Below, piece after piece: positions 1 to 8,465 of a DNA stretch of 64,000 nt. Position 1 is the stretch's first letter, and the number at the start of each line of letters is the position of its first letter. The notes under the pieces were generated by a model. The model was not told the DNA's origin. It did no database searches and saw nothing but the letters and a program-made list of their open reading frames with translations. The position numbers were made by a program, and so were the translations under genes. Source of the stretch: Rhizobium sp. Root482 (GTDB lineage: Bacteria; Pseudomonadota; Alphaproteobacteria; Rhizobiales; Rhizobiaceae); assembly GCF_001426565.1 (NCBI RefSeq), contig NZ_LMFA01000002.1, positions 1 to 64,000 of the forward strand. The letters run 5' to 3'.

Positions 1-347
1 CGGCCCAATATGGGCATCGGCGGCATAACACCCGCACAGAAACTGAAAATGGCCGCGTGAATTCTACTGCGGAGCCCCGTTAAAAACGGGGGGATTACCA
101 TTTCACCGAACCGTTCGTCAATAAGCATGAACACGCCTTTGACGTTGTCGAAATCATTTGACGCGTGCGCATACACCGCCGACAGAGCCTCGGCAGCGGT
201 TTTGGCCTTTATCGCATAGACCTCAAACTGGCTGAAAATTCCAGGATGACTTTTCCGAAGGTCTTTGGGAAAGATTTCCGTTCGTTTTAAGCCGACATAT
301 CGAGCAACATCGTCAGATGAAGTGACGGCGATGAACTGGACCGTCAT
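1..347 (-). CDS. Hypothetical protein, 3' end cut by window edge
   Basis: An open frame of 115 codons starts with ATG at 347 and runs off the left edge of the window without a stop. It begins MTVQFIAVTSSDDVARYVGL and includes the stretch FSQFEVYAIKAKTAAEALSA. Its start overlaps the stop of the upstream gene (344-784) in an ATGA arrangement, so the two are probably co-transcribed and translationally coupled. No family is recognised and no signal peptide or membrane segment is visible. The function is unknown. The frame is supported by the coupling and the uninterrupted length rather than by homology. Confidence 0.55.
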   Translation of the reverse strand, partial: MTVQFIAVTSSDDVARYVGLKRTEIFPKDLRKSHPGIFSQFEVYAIKAKTAAEALSAVYAHASNDFDNVKGVFMLIDERFGEMVIPPFLTGLRSRIHAAIFSFCAGVMPPMPILG

Positions 348-784
348 TTCGTCTTGGCGAGCTTTGCGAGGACAATCGCCGGAATGACCACATCCTTGAG
401 ATCATCATCGTCCAGGGTCGACAACGCTTCGAGAAAATTGATGAGTGCGTACTTGGTTGACCGTGTCGGAGCGCGGGCCTTCCTCTCGCTGCTTTCAGCA
501 ACGGTGGGCGATAACTTCGCAGGTTGGTCGAATGAATAATTCTTCGATGCAGGAATTACGCCGACCATCGCTTTTTTAGACGAATGCTGCACCACCGTCA
601 CGCGGTCGCTGAGTGTCGAGATGTACTGCTTCAGAGTCTGAGGGGTGATGATATCTCGATAGTCGCCAAGGCTGGGTGCCAGCTGGGATAGCAAGTACGG
701 TGACTCTTCGTCATTCCAATACCTTTCGACCGCCTCGACGATCTTGTTGGCCAACGCTTTTTCCGCGCCTTCCGTGCCAGTCAT
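344..784 (-). CDS. Hypothetical protein, 146 aa
   Basis: This protein of unknown function is mostly helical, with an N-terminal half of about 60 residues (ANKIVEAVERYWNDEESPYL) and a lysine/serine-rich middle. The C-terminus is acidic and hydrophobic (DDDDLKDVVIPAIVLAKLAK). A weak ribosome-binding stretch (AGGTG) lies about 7 bases before the ATG. It is the first gene of a two-gene minus-strand unit, and its stop overlaps the start of the next gene. No catalytic motif is evident. It could be a small partner of the truncated gene to its left. Confidence 0.6.
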   Translation of the reverse strand: MTGTEGAEKALANKIVEAVERYWNDEESPYLLSQLAPSLGDYRDIITPQTLKQYISTLSDRVTVVQHSSKKAMVGVIPASKNYSFDQPAKLSPTVAESSERKARAPTRSTKYALINFLEALSTLDDDDLKDVVIPAIVLAKLAKTK

Positions 785-892
785 GCTGCATCACCTACTA
801 TTTTCGCTTCAGGCTCAGAAATTGTTTGCGCTCGAACGTTTTCCAGGTCGTCAACGAGCTTTGCAGCCAGTAGCGTTCTGGTTGCAACAGTC

Positions 893-1054
893 CTATCGCA
901 GAAACATTTGTTTTTCTAGCTTTTTCAACTGTGCGGTCCGGCGTTCTGACGGGTGGTAGGTCGAGGGAGCGCGCTGCTAATCAGGGACTGTCTGGGCCGA
1001 GGTCACACTTGCGCATGCTACAATCACACACCCGGCAGTGAGTATCGTTTTCAT
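893..1054 (-). pseudogene. Small secreted-protein ORF interrupted by an in-frame TAG
   Basis: An ATG at 1054 follows a good ribosome-binding site (GGAG, 5 bases upstream) and opens a classic signal peptide, MKTILTAGCVIVACASVTSA, followed by QTVPD and a TAG at 977-979. The same frame continues for 27 more sensible residues (QRAPSTYHPSERRTAQLKKL...) to a second TAG at 893-895. The simplest reading is a roughly 53-residue exported protein broken by one nonsense mutation. Alternatively the product is only a 25-residue peptide. The rest of the 785-1157 gap has no convincing gene. A 27-codon glycine-rich minus ORF at 1099-1182 is probably chance or a remnant. Confidence 0.4.
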
Positions 1055-1157
1055 GCTGGCTCCGAATTCGACGACTAAGAAATCCTTCCCGAGCGTACTT
1101 AGCCGCCCAGCATCGGGCCGATCATAGCTCCGATACCTGCCGCTACAAGATTGCCTG

Positions 1158-1991
1158 TTGCGCCTTCAGCGATCACCTTCATCGACGTCAGGTGAAGCTG
1201 TCGTGTTGGACGAACAGGTAGGTCAGATTTCAATCAGCTTCAAAAAGACATTGGAGGCTTCAGGCCGTCGCAGCGGAAACCAGGCCTCCCCTGCTATGCT
1301 ATATGCATTCGATTTTCTCTACCTTGATGGCCACGAACTCAGGTCGATGGAATATACATCGAGGTGGCACCTGCTCGAAGACGCACTCGATGGTATTCAC
1401 ATGCGGAAGATAATGGACAAGCTCGCGTGGAAACGGAAGTCGCCGCACCAAACCACGCCGCTGTCTCTTCTTAAGCCAGACATGACCCCGGAAGAGGTTC
1501 ACGACGTGCTGTCCAGGTTCTACACCACAGAGGTTGATCTGGTTGAGCAGCATTTCACCGATAGCGTTGATCGCTACAATCTTGATGAGCAGGTTTGGAC
1601 CACCTTCCATGAAGCGCTAAAATGCCATCGTGCCGGATTCTACCGAGCAACCGTTCGCCTTCTATTTCCGGAGATTGAACGTGGTGCCAGCGTCCAGCTT
1701 TACGGAGGAAAGCGAAAGCGAATTGCCAGCCTGCCGGAATTTGCGGACAAGGTGGGCCGACTTCCATTGGGCACGTTTCCACACGTCCAAACACCTTTGA
1801 ACCTGTTCAAGACGCTTGAAGGCCACATGTACATGAGTGTGTGGGATGACGCGCCTCTTCTACAGGCTGCGGCTGATTCGGTGCCCAACCTTCATGCTGC
1901 CATCCACGGCTTCGTTGAATATAAAACCATGCCGCACAGTATGAACGCACTGATCATGGCTGATTTCATTTTCCGCTTTTTGGGTCGCTGA
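1158..1991 (+). pseudogene. Chimeric ORF: DNA ligase D adenylation-domain remnant fused to a hypothetical protein
   Basis: Residues 12-76 match the adenylation domain of ATP-dependent DNA ligase D: SGEAVVLDEQ, then GRRSGNQASPAMLYAFDFLY and LDGHELR. The KxDG active-site lysine segment and everything upstream are absent, and the match ends abruptly near residue 78. Residues 90-277 are unrelated and resemble uncharacterised helical proteins whose C-terminus has an LHAAIHGFVEY...NALIMADFIF pattern (HEPN/Abi-like in style, not certain). The frame opens with TTG and no clear ribosome-binding site. If the second part is expressed alone, ATG 1401 (MRKIMDK) is a plausible start. The join looks like an illegitimate recombination scar. 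Confidence 0.55.
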
Positions 1992-2159
1992 AATCTCTCC
2001 AGCGCCAAGTTGGAGAGGCCGAGTGACCCAGCGACATGCCGAACGCGTTATTTCTTCTAAGTTAAGTCGCGAAGCGAGGTGAAGCCTATCTGCAACATTT
2101 AGCTTGTTTGTCGAAGCATTCTCGCCATGATTGCAGTTGGCGATGGATGGAGGATTCTA

Positions 2160-5015
2160 GTGTTTTATCCAAAGGGAATGCACCCGGGCACAATTTGGCG
2201 AAAAGCCGATCTGCAATGTCACACGCCCCGTGATCGCTCATGGACAGGCAACGAAGCGTTGCCTGGCGGGTCAGACGCTACGGAACTCGCCAGAAAAGCC
2301 TGGGCTGGAAATTTCCTGACTGCCGCGAAAGGTAAAGGTCTCTCCATCGTGGCGATTACGGACCACCACGACATATGTCTGTCTAATTATGTGCAGGGAC
2401 TGGCTGAAGCAGATGACGATTTCATTTTCTTTCCGGGCTTGGAGGTGACATGCAGCGACAATTCACAATGCCTCGTCATATTTGACCCGTTAAGCAAACC
2501 AGCTGTTCATTCCAAAGCTCTCGGACTGCTAACGAATGTCCTTCCTGCCGACCCTGCTGACGAGAAAACGTGTATTATCAGTCCGATATCGCAGACGATC
2601 TCAACCTTTTATGGGAACGTCGTCGCGGAAGAGCACCTTCGCGAAGCATGCTTGGTGTTTCCGCATTTCAGCAATCCCGAAGGTTCTCATAAAAGTTTGA
2701 ATGAGGTTGGACACGCTCTACGCTTCGCTGCTCTGGGATGCGATGGAGTCTACATCGAGCGCCCGGTTGCCGAATTAGACGTTGTAACGTTGCAGAAGAT
2801 CAAAGGGGAAATTCCCGATTGGGGCAGACGTCGAAAAGCTCTTTTGCCGACAGGAGACAACCGAAGCGCCGGATGGGAACGACTTGGTGTTCACGACTGT
2901 TGGATCAAGATTGGCGAGCCGACAATAGAAGGATTGCGGCAAGCCCTCCTGGCAGACGAGGCACGGATCGCACATGCAGCGCCGCATGAGCCCAGGGATC
3001 GAATATCTTCGATAGAAATCAAATCCACCCTCTGTGGCTCTGACTCGCTCAAGATTCGATTCAACCCAGGCTTTAACGCGCTGATCGGCGGACGAGGCTC
3101 AGGGAAAAGTGCAATACTGGAATACCTTCGCTTTGGTTTGGGCCGCACATCCACCGATCTTCCATCAACTGAGACTGCAAAGCCTAGAGAGCGAAGTGCA
3201 AATCTGATCGAGGATACCTTATCGGATGGAGGTTACGTCGAAATCAGTCTTGAGCGCGAAGGTATTGCCGAGAAATGGCGTCGCGAACTTACGAGCAGAG
3301 GCACGATTACCGTTACGGATGTGACGGGTAGCACGTCGCAGCTGACACTGTCGGACGCCCAACAGAAATTTCCCGCTCGCGCCTTCGAGCAAAAGGGCTT
3401 GTCCTCCACAATGAATGATCTAGCAAGTGCGGCGGATCAGATCACTGGGATCGCTGCAGCCGAAGAGGTTGAGCAACGAAGAGAGATCGAGAGAGACATT
3501 AACACGGCCCGACGATCCGTCACCTTAGCGCTTCAACAAATCGCAGCTTATTGGCAATTACAGCTTGATGTTCAGCGTAAGACGGCACTTCTTCAGGAAA
3601 CGCAACTTCGAGCGAACAACGTCGCGGACCGCCTGAAAACGGAAGGCGTGAGCCAGGAAGCTCTCGATGTAATCGATAAGTCACCTCAATATTCCAGTGG
3701 CGCAGCCCTTTTGCAGTCAGTCGAGACTGCGATTGCCTCTGGTAAATCCATTGTTACCGACTTGTCGCAGAAATTGCTAGGTGAACTCCCCGAAGTCACG
3801 CTCGATGCGGAGCTACCGATTGTCGTTGATCTTCGAAAAAGCGTCGCTGACACGAAAGAAGCGATCCAGAAGCGTCTTCAGGATTGCCTAGCGGACCTAG
3901 AAAAACTTGCTGCGACAAAAGATGTAGCCAAGACAGAATTCGGTGAGCTTCAACGCGTTTTCAAGGAGAAATTTGATAGCGCAGTCACTGAGCAGGAAAA
4001 GCACAAGGCAATCATCGACGAAAACTCCCGCTTGGTAATAGCATTGGAGGCAGCGAGAAAAAGTGTGGCCGCTGCGGAAAAAGCTATGCGAGATGCTGCG
4101 GGGGCAGTCGAGGCGTTAACGAAAGCAAGGCAAACACTTCTGGATAACCTTGCCAGACGCCGACAAATTCTTGTTGCAGCGGCTGACAAGGTTGCCGGGC
4201 ACTCCAGCAACGTTCTTAAGGCGCGGGTTAAGACCGACTCCACTCCGGAGGAATACGTCGCATCAATTTCGGCGCTCCTGGCGGGTAGCCGAATATCTGA
4301 TAGCGCAGAGAAGTGCGGAACGTGGATTTCCGAGGTACTGAAGTCGAACGCCGGGGGGTGGACTTCCATTGGCGATCAGCTTCTTGAAATCTATCGTGAA
4401 AAGATCATGGCTGGCTCCCCTCAGGAACCCGGCACCGCATTATCGAATAAAATCGGCGACCTCATTCTTGGCCAAGAAAGGCTGACGTCATTTGCAGCGA
4501 GTAAGGTATACAACGCATTCAACGATGCATCCCTCGGCGCGATCCTCTCGGCTTGCCCCCGTGATTTCATCGTTCTCACTTACGTTGACGCAAACGGTAA
4601 GAACATTCCATTCGAAAGGGCTTCAGAAGGTCAGCAAGCGTCGGCACTTCTGGAATTGCTGCTAAGCCAATCGGCCGGAACACTCATCATTGATCAGCCG
4701 GAAGATGATCTCGACAACAATGTCGTTATGCGGATTGTCGAACTAATCAGGTCGTCCAAGAGCAACCGACAGCTGATATTCGCAACGCACAATCCGAATA
4801 TGGTCGTCAACGGCGACGCAGACAAGATTGTTGTGCTGGCGAGTACCCCGATTGATCCACGCCCCGGTTCTGAAAGACCCCGTGTCTCCATCGAAGCGGA
4901 CGGTGCGATAGAAACAGATGTCGTGAAATCTTCTATCACCCAGGTAATGGAAGGTGGCGAAACAGCGTTTGATCTGCGTCGACGCAAGTACCGGTTCGGC
5001 TCAGCATCCAATTAA
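2160..5015 (+). CDS. PHP-domain plus SMC-like AAA ATPase (TrlF type)
   Basis: The probable start is GTG 2160, preceded by GGAGG six bases upstream; a longer frame from ATG 2127 lacks such a site. The 951-residue product has an N-terminal PHP phosphoesterase domain (ADLQCHTPRD near residue 20, AITDHHD near 67, PGLEVT near 94). An ATPase head follows with Walker A GGRGSGKS at about 309-316, a long coiled-coil region of roughly residues 400-700, and a C-terminal Walker B, LIIDQPEDDLDN, with the ATHNPN motif. This is the layout of TrlF-family ATPases, which resemble SMC/RecN/OLD proteins and occur in defence islands. Two PHP metal ligands look substituted (DLQCH for DLHxH; GDNR for GDxH). A role in sensing or cutting foreign DNA is inferred. 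Confidence 0.8.
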   Translation: MFYPKGMHPGTIWRKADLQCHTPRDRSWTGNEALPGGSDATELARKAWAGNFLTAAKGKGLSIVAITDHHDICLSNYVQGLAEADDDFIFFPGLEVTCSDNSQCLVIFDPLSKPAVHSKALGLLTNVLPADPADEKTCIISPISQTISTFYGNVVAEEHLREACLVFPHFSNPEGSHKSLNEVGHALRFAALGCDGVYIERPVAELDVVTLQKIKGEIPDWGRRRKALLPTGDNRSAGWERLGVHDCWIKIGEPTIEGLRQALLADEARIAHAAPHEPRDRISSIEIKSTLCGSDSLKIRFNPGFNALIGGRGSGKSAILEYLRFGLGRTSTDLPSTETAKPRERSANLIEDTLSDGGYVEISLEREGIAEKWRRELTSRGTITVTDVTGSTSQLTLSDAQQKFPARAFEQKGLSSTMNDLASAADQITGIAAAEEVEQRREIERDINTARRSVTLALQQIAAYWQLQLDVQRKTALLQETQLRANNVADRLKTEGVSQEALDVIDKSPQYSSGAALLQSVETAIASGKSIVTDLSQKLLGELPEVTLDAELPIVVDLRKSVADTKEAIQKRLQDCLADLEKLAATKDVAKTEFGELQRVFKEKFDSAVTEQEKHKAIIDENSRLVIALEAARKSVAAAEKAMRDAAGAVEALTKARQTLLDNLARRRQILVAAADKVAGHSSNVLKARVKTDSTPEEYVASISALLAGSRISDSAEKCGTWISEVLKSNAGGWTSIGDQLLEIYREKIMAGSPQEPGTALSNKIGDLILGQERLTSFAASKVYNAFNDASLGAILSACPRDFIVLTYVDANGKNIPFERASEGQQASALLELLLSQSAGTLIIDQPEDDLDNNVVMRIVELIRSSKSNRQLIFATHNPNMVVNGDADKIVVLASTPIDPRPGSERPRVSIEADGAIETDVVKSSITQVMEGGETAFDLRRRKYRFGSASN

Positions 5016-5263
5016 GCACTGTAAGCGATGTGCCACGAGCACCTGTGAAAGACTAGAGATTCGTGGCACTTCACGTCACACCTCAGGATTTTTGACCAGT
5101 ACAGTCTGGTTCGGCCCTGGCGACCGATAATGAATGTTATTGGACACCAGGGACTTGGGATGGCGAATATAAGGCGTTGGAAGCTAAGCCGAGTTGCCTT
5201 CACTTACCGCGCTGAACCGCTGGATAACACAGCCTCGCCATGAATTGATCGCGGAGAAGCGTC

Positions 5264-5818
5264 TCAATTCCGCGTCGGTGCAGTCTCTGCGATGAAATCA
5301 ATCGTTCTATCCCAGGAACCCAAATGGAAACCAAAGGATAATCGCGCACCCCAGATCAACGAAATCAAATCTAAAGCAGCTCCGAGCGGACCAGAAATGC
5401 CGTCGACCATTTCGGTGACAAGAAAGGCATCGGGATAATGGTTTCCGGACAAATGGGCGATGTATCTATTTCGGTGTTGAGTTTTCAGAGTGCCGATTAT
5501 CTTCCGGTAATCTTTCACTCCGTCGGCCAACTTCTTCTTCATGACAGATTCGACTCCTGAGAGTTGCCCCAACACCTTGTTCGCGGCGTGGAAGCTGAAT
5601 CGCGATTTATCGTCATCGAGGTTGCAAAGCCGCAATACCACCTCGTTTGCCAATGCTCGAAGCGAGGTCAGCTCCTCCAACAGGAATTCTCGCGTCTCGG
5701 TTGCAAGGCGATGAGACAGGTTTTCAATTTTTCTTTTGAAGCACCAAGCCGCAACGTACGCTTGGTAAAGCTCATTTTTCATAGGCTGAAAATGTTCTTT
5801 CTGAATTACATCTAACAT
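5264..5818 (-). CDS. HEPN / AbiU2-like protein, 184 aa
   Basis: This all-helical protein carries the sequence TQHRNRYIAHLSG near residue 120, which fits the Rx4-6H signature of HEPN ribonuclease or scaffold domains and resembles AbiU2-like proteins. HEPN proteins commonly act as RNA-cleaving toxins or abortive-infection effectors, so a conflict role is inferred. It is transcribed toward the TrlF-type ATPase gene and is separated from it by about 250 bases that hold no recognisable gene. No obvious antitoxin gene (for example a MNT nucleotidyltransferase) lies beside it. The frame start has no alternative of equal quality. Confidence 0.6.
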   Translation of the reverse strand: MLDVIQKEHFQPMKNELYQAYVAAWCFKRKIENLSHRLATETREFLLEELTSLRALANEVVLRLCNLDDDKSRFSFHAANKVLGQLSGVESVMKKKLADGVKDYRKIIGTLKTQHRNRYIAHLSGNHYPDAFLVTEMVDGISGPLGAALDLISLIWGARLSFGFHLGSWDRTIDFIAETAPTRN

Positions 5819-5943
5819 CGCTCTTTCTCCCTCATACGCACACCATCGCCTTATGACGCTGCAATCGATATTTACATTTAAGGAGCGGTCCTTTCAATTA
5901 GGACGCGAATGTTACAAATCCCGCGTTGCAGAAAGGAGCTTGA

Positions 5944-6435
5944 ATGGCCGATACCGCTGTCAATAAGGCGCTTTTGATAATCGGGAAATGCGCCGATGCA
6001 AAAAAACTCCGCCAGATTGCTGCCAATGCCCGAGAACGCGGCCAGATATCGGTGGCTCACGCCGCCGCCCTTCGCCTCTACGAGGTTCTGCCTTCAGAAA
6101 AACCTGGCACGCTGGAGCATGACGTATGGAAGAGTATCCACGCCCTGGGGGATACGCTTACGAAGGAACGGGGCACAACAACGCGCCTAGGCCGCACTCG
6201 CCCGAAGATCGCTCGCGTCGGGGAGCTGGACATTAAAGATTTGATCATGCGCAAGGAACCGTCGGAAGGCTTCTTTATGCTATTGGAACGACAGATGCCC
6301 GAACTGACGTTTGAAGCCGTAGCACTCAGGCATCCTAATCTGAAGCAGCGGTCGTCGAAGCTGCTGAGGAGAGGCTCCCGGCTGCCGGTATTTCGCTTTG
6401 AACAAACTAGGGCTGGACAAAGCTGGGGGTTGTAG
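5944..6435 (+). CDS. Hypothetical protein, first gene of a two-gene unit
   Basis: This 163-residue basic protein has a strong ribosome-binding site (AAAGGAG) before ATG 5944. The N-terminal half is helical and repeat-like (ANARERGQISVAHAAALRLY), followed by an arginine-rich linker and the segment LIMRKEPSEGFFMLLERQMP. Its TAG stop overlaps the GTG start of the next gene (TAGTG at 6433-6437), which implies translational coupling. Intact pairing with the zinc-ribbon gene suggests the two products act together. I do not recognise the family and assign no function. Confidence 0.65.
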   Translation: MADTAVNKALLIIGKCADAKKLRQIAANARERGQISVAHAAALRLYEVLPSEKPGTLEHDVWKSIHALGDTLTKERGTTTRLGRTRPKIARVGELDIKDLIMRKEPSEGFFMLLERQMPELTFEAVALRHPNLKQRSSKLLRRGSRLPVFRFEQTRAGQSWGL

Positions 6436-7913
6436 TGAGTAATTTTCGACGCTCCGGCCACTATCGGACAAATTCGTCCGGCACGACATTCTGGGTGAGC
6501 AGTCATGATGTAAGTCGCGAAGAATGGTCCCACGGAGGAGCATCCGGTCGCCCCAGGGAAATCCTGCTGTCGTACAAAGGTACAAGCTACGGCGTAACCT
6601 ATCCCAACGCGCGATGCCCTGTCTGCAAGGAACATGTCTTCTTCTTCGCGGCTCACAATGGCGGCCGCGTCTTTTTCGACCCACCACTTGGTCCGCCTTG
6701 GCCCAAGCACCCATGCACGATCTCTGAGGCCGCGACTGTCTCCAAAACAACCGTCGCGGAGGATACCTACTCAGCGCTCTCCGAGGCGGAGAGCCTTACA
6801 TACGAAATCTACCCTCAACTGACCGGTTCTGTGATCGTCCTCGAAGTAGACGGGCAGGAGAAAGCCTACTCGACGACCTACGAGTTCGACCAACCTCACA
6901 TAGATCGCGTCTGGCCGATCAGGAATTCCCGGGGTACCGTCACCGCGCTCTCGCTTTTGACCTTCGAATTCGAGCCCGTAGAATTGCCGGTGCGCGCAAG
7001 GCGACTTCCAACACCGATGACCCAGTCGATCCGCCGAAAGCTCGCGTTGAAGGCGCTGGACAGAATTCCTGCGTTGATGAGGAACATCAACTCTGGATCA
7101 TCCAACACATCGGATGACCATTTCTTTGCAGTAGGGGCTTATATTACAGTGGCCGGGGATGACACGGCGATTTTCATCCCCATTCCGGTAGATCACAAGG
7201 TCGAGTGGACGGAGGAAGAGCGGGGGTCGATCCGGGAATACATGTATGAGAGCGCCAGCGAAGCGTTAGCAGCTCTGGCTCAGCGAAGAACCGCGAGACC
7301 TCGGTTAGCGCCTCGACCCATAGTCGTGTTTTGTTTGGATGACTGCATCGGGATGTTGAGAAATAATAACACGTACGAGCTTGGTCTCGAATACGGAGAT
7401 GATCTGGCCCTCAATGAATCTTGGCGTCATCCGAAACCTTGGCTCGGCTCGTTACAGGCTAGGATCGCGTGGATCGACGCCTTTTCCACCGAGAACTTCG
7501 CAATGCCAGATGGCAGGATCACCATCGCAGAGGCTTTCGAGTTGGAGGCCGAATTCTGCACCAGCATCTGGCCTGCTAACGAGCATGGTAGGTGGCGGAA
7601 AATTCAGGAGGTGACAACAAAGCTTGGAATAGGTGAGCAGTTTCAGGCGCTAGTAGGCAGTTTGCGCGGACGAGGTTGGTTGCTCGCTTCGCGTGATGAA
7701 TTTGATTTGCCGCTCACGCACGAACTTGCATTTGCCCGAAAGACAGGGGACGCATCGCCTCGCTTTCGCTTGCTGCTGTCACTGTGTTCCACCGCAGGGC
7801 TTGCTATTATCGCTGGGTGGGCTGAGGAGAGCCAAGCGGCAGAGGAGTTCCTGGTACACCTCAAAACGGACGAGAAGTTGACTGCGCTACTTAAAAAGCT
7901 CGGACAAGATTAG
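6435..7913 (+). CDS. Large hypothetical protein with N-terminal zinc-ribbon-like segment
   Basis: The 492-residue product starts at GTG 6435, overlapping the preceding stop. Near residues 50-85 it has YPNARCPVCKEHVFFF, then GGRVFFDPPLGPPWPKHPC, a Cys-x2-Cys plus His/Cys arrangement typical of a zinc ribbon. The remainder is mixed alpha/beta with no recognised catalytic motif. The central region (about 180-340) contains an acidic, aromatic stretch and the C-terminal 150 residues are helical. It is co-transcribed with the 163-residue gene upstream, and converges with the minus-strand restriction-like operon whose last gene ends 18 bases away. The function is unknown; the neighbours suggest defence cargo, by inference only. 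Confidence 0.7.
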   Translation: MSNFRRSGHYRTNSSGTTFWVSSHDVSREEWSHGGASGRPREILLSYKGTSYGVTYPNARCPVCKEHVFFFAAHNGGRVFFDPPLGPPWPKHPCTISEAATVSKTTVAEDTYSALSEAESLTYEIYPQLTGSVIVLEVDGQEKAYSTTYEFDQPHIDRVWPIRNSRGTVTALSLLTFEFEPVELPVRARRLPTPMTQSIRRKLALKALDRIPALMRNINSGSSNTSDDHFFAVGAYITVAGDDTAIFIPIPVDHKVEWTEEERGSIREYMYESASEALAALAQRRTARPRLAPRPIVVFCLDDCIGMLRNNNTYELGLEYGDDLALNESWRHPKPWLGSLQARIAWIDAFSTENFAMPDGRITIAEAFELEAEFCTSIWPANEHGRWRKIQEVTTKLGIGEQFQALVGSLRGRGWLLASRDEFDLPLTHELAFARKTGDASPRFRLLLSLCSTAGLAIIAGWAEESQAAEEFLVHLKTDEKLTALLKKLGQD

Positions 7914-7931
7914 CTTCTGTATCGAATCTCC

Positions 7932-8420
7932 TCACACTTCATTCTCACAACGGCCAACAGACCGGTGTTTAAGTGCAGCGGTCCAAGCAAGCAGCCCTTC
8001 GTCGGTCAATCTGATCTCGTCATCAGAGATTTTTCTGCCCGGCGGTCTAGCGATGATATAGCCCCTGGCAGCGAGTTTTTTAACTGTCTCCGGATCGCAC
8101 CATCTGATTAAAGAAGAATAGGCTATTTGATCGACACCTATTTCAGTCAAAGTTCTGAGCGTAAAGGCTTCCCGATAGTTCAGTGGCGGCCAGATCGGCT
8201 CGAACGGATCAAGAGTTACGTTTGTACCGCCTCGGCTTGGTTGGAAGCCGTTGTAAGCGGAAGCAGGCTGAACGCGCGTGATCGTTCCCGAGCACTCATG
8301 CTCGATTATCACGTCGTATTCATTTGCAACTTGCGCCATCGCGGCAAGATCGGCCGGACTTTTTTGCAGGCTCTTCAATGGTTTTCGACGTCCAAGGAAT
8401 TCAGTTATAGAACACGTCAC
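7932..8420 (-). CDS. Small protein, last gene of the methylase-helicase-nuclease operon
   Basis: This 162-residue protein of unknown family follows the GIY-YIG gene by 45 bases on the same strand, so it is probably the fourth gene of that operon. It starts with GTG. The C-terminal 90 residues (TLRTLTEIGVDQIAYSSLIR ... ARGYIIARPPGRKI ... IRLTDEGLLAW) read like a winged-helix domain with a recognition helix and a wing. That suggests DNA binding or a regulatory or specificity role. The N-terminal part (residues 1-70) has no recognisable features. The absence of catalytic residues argues against it being the cutting enzyme. Confidence 0.6.
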   Translation of the reverse strand: MTCSITEFLGRRKPLKSLQKSPADLAAMAQVANEYDVIIEHECSGTITRVQPASAYNGFQPSRGGTNVTLDPFEPIWPPLNYREAFTLRTLTEIGVDQIAYSSLIRWCDPETVKKLAARGYIIARPPGRKISDDEIRLTDEGLLAWTAALKHRSVGRCENEV

Positions 8421-8465
8421 GCTACGCGAACCGATGCCATATGTAGCAGCCGCCCTCTCCTCCGC

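Noticed and set aside
71..91. CCCCGTT-AACGGGG hairpin near the left edge
   Set aside because: Lies within the truncated coding frame and has no T-run, so it is not called a terminator.
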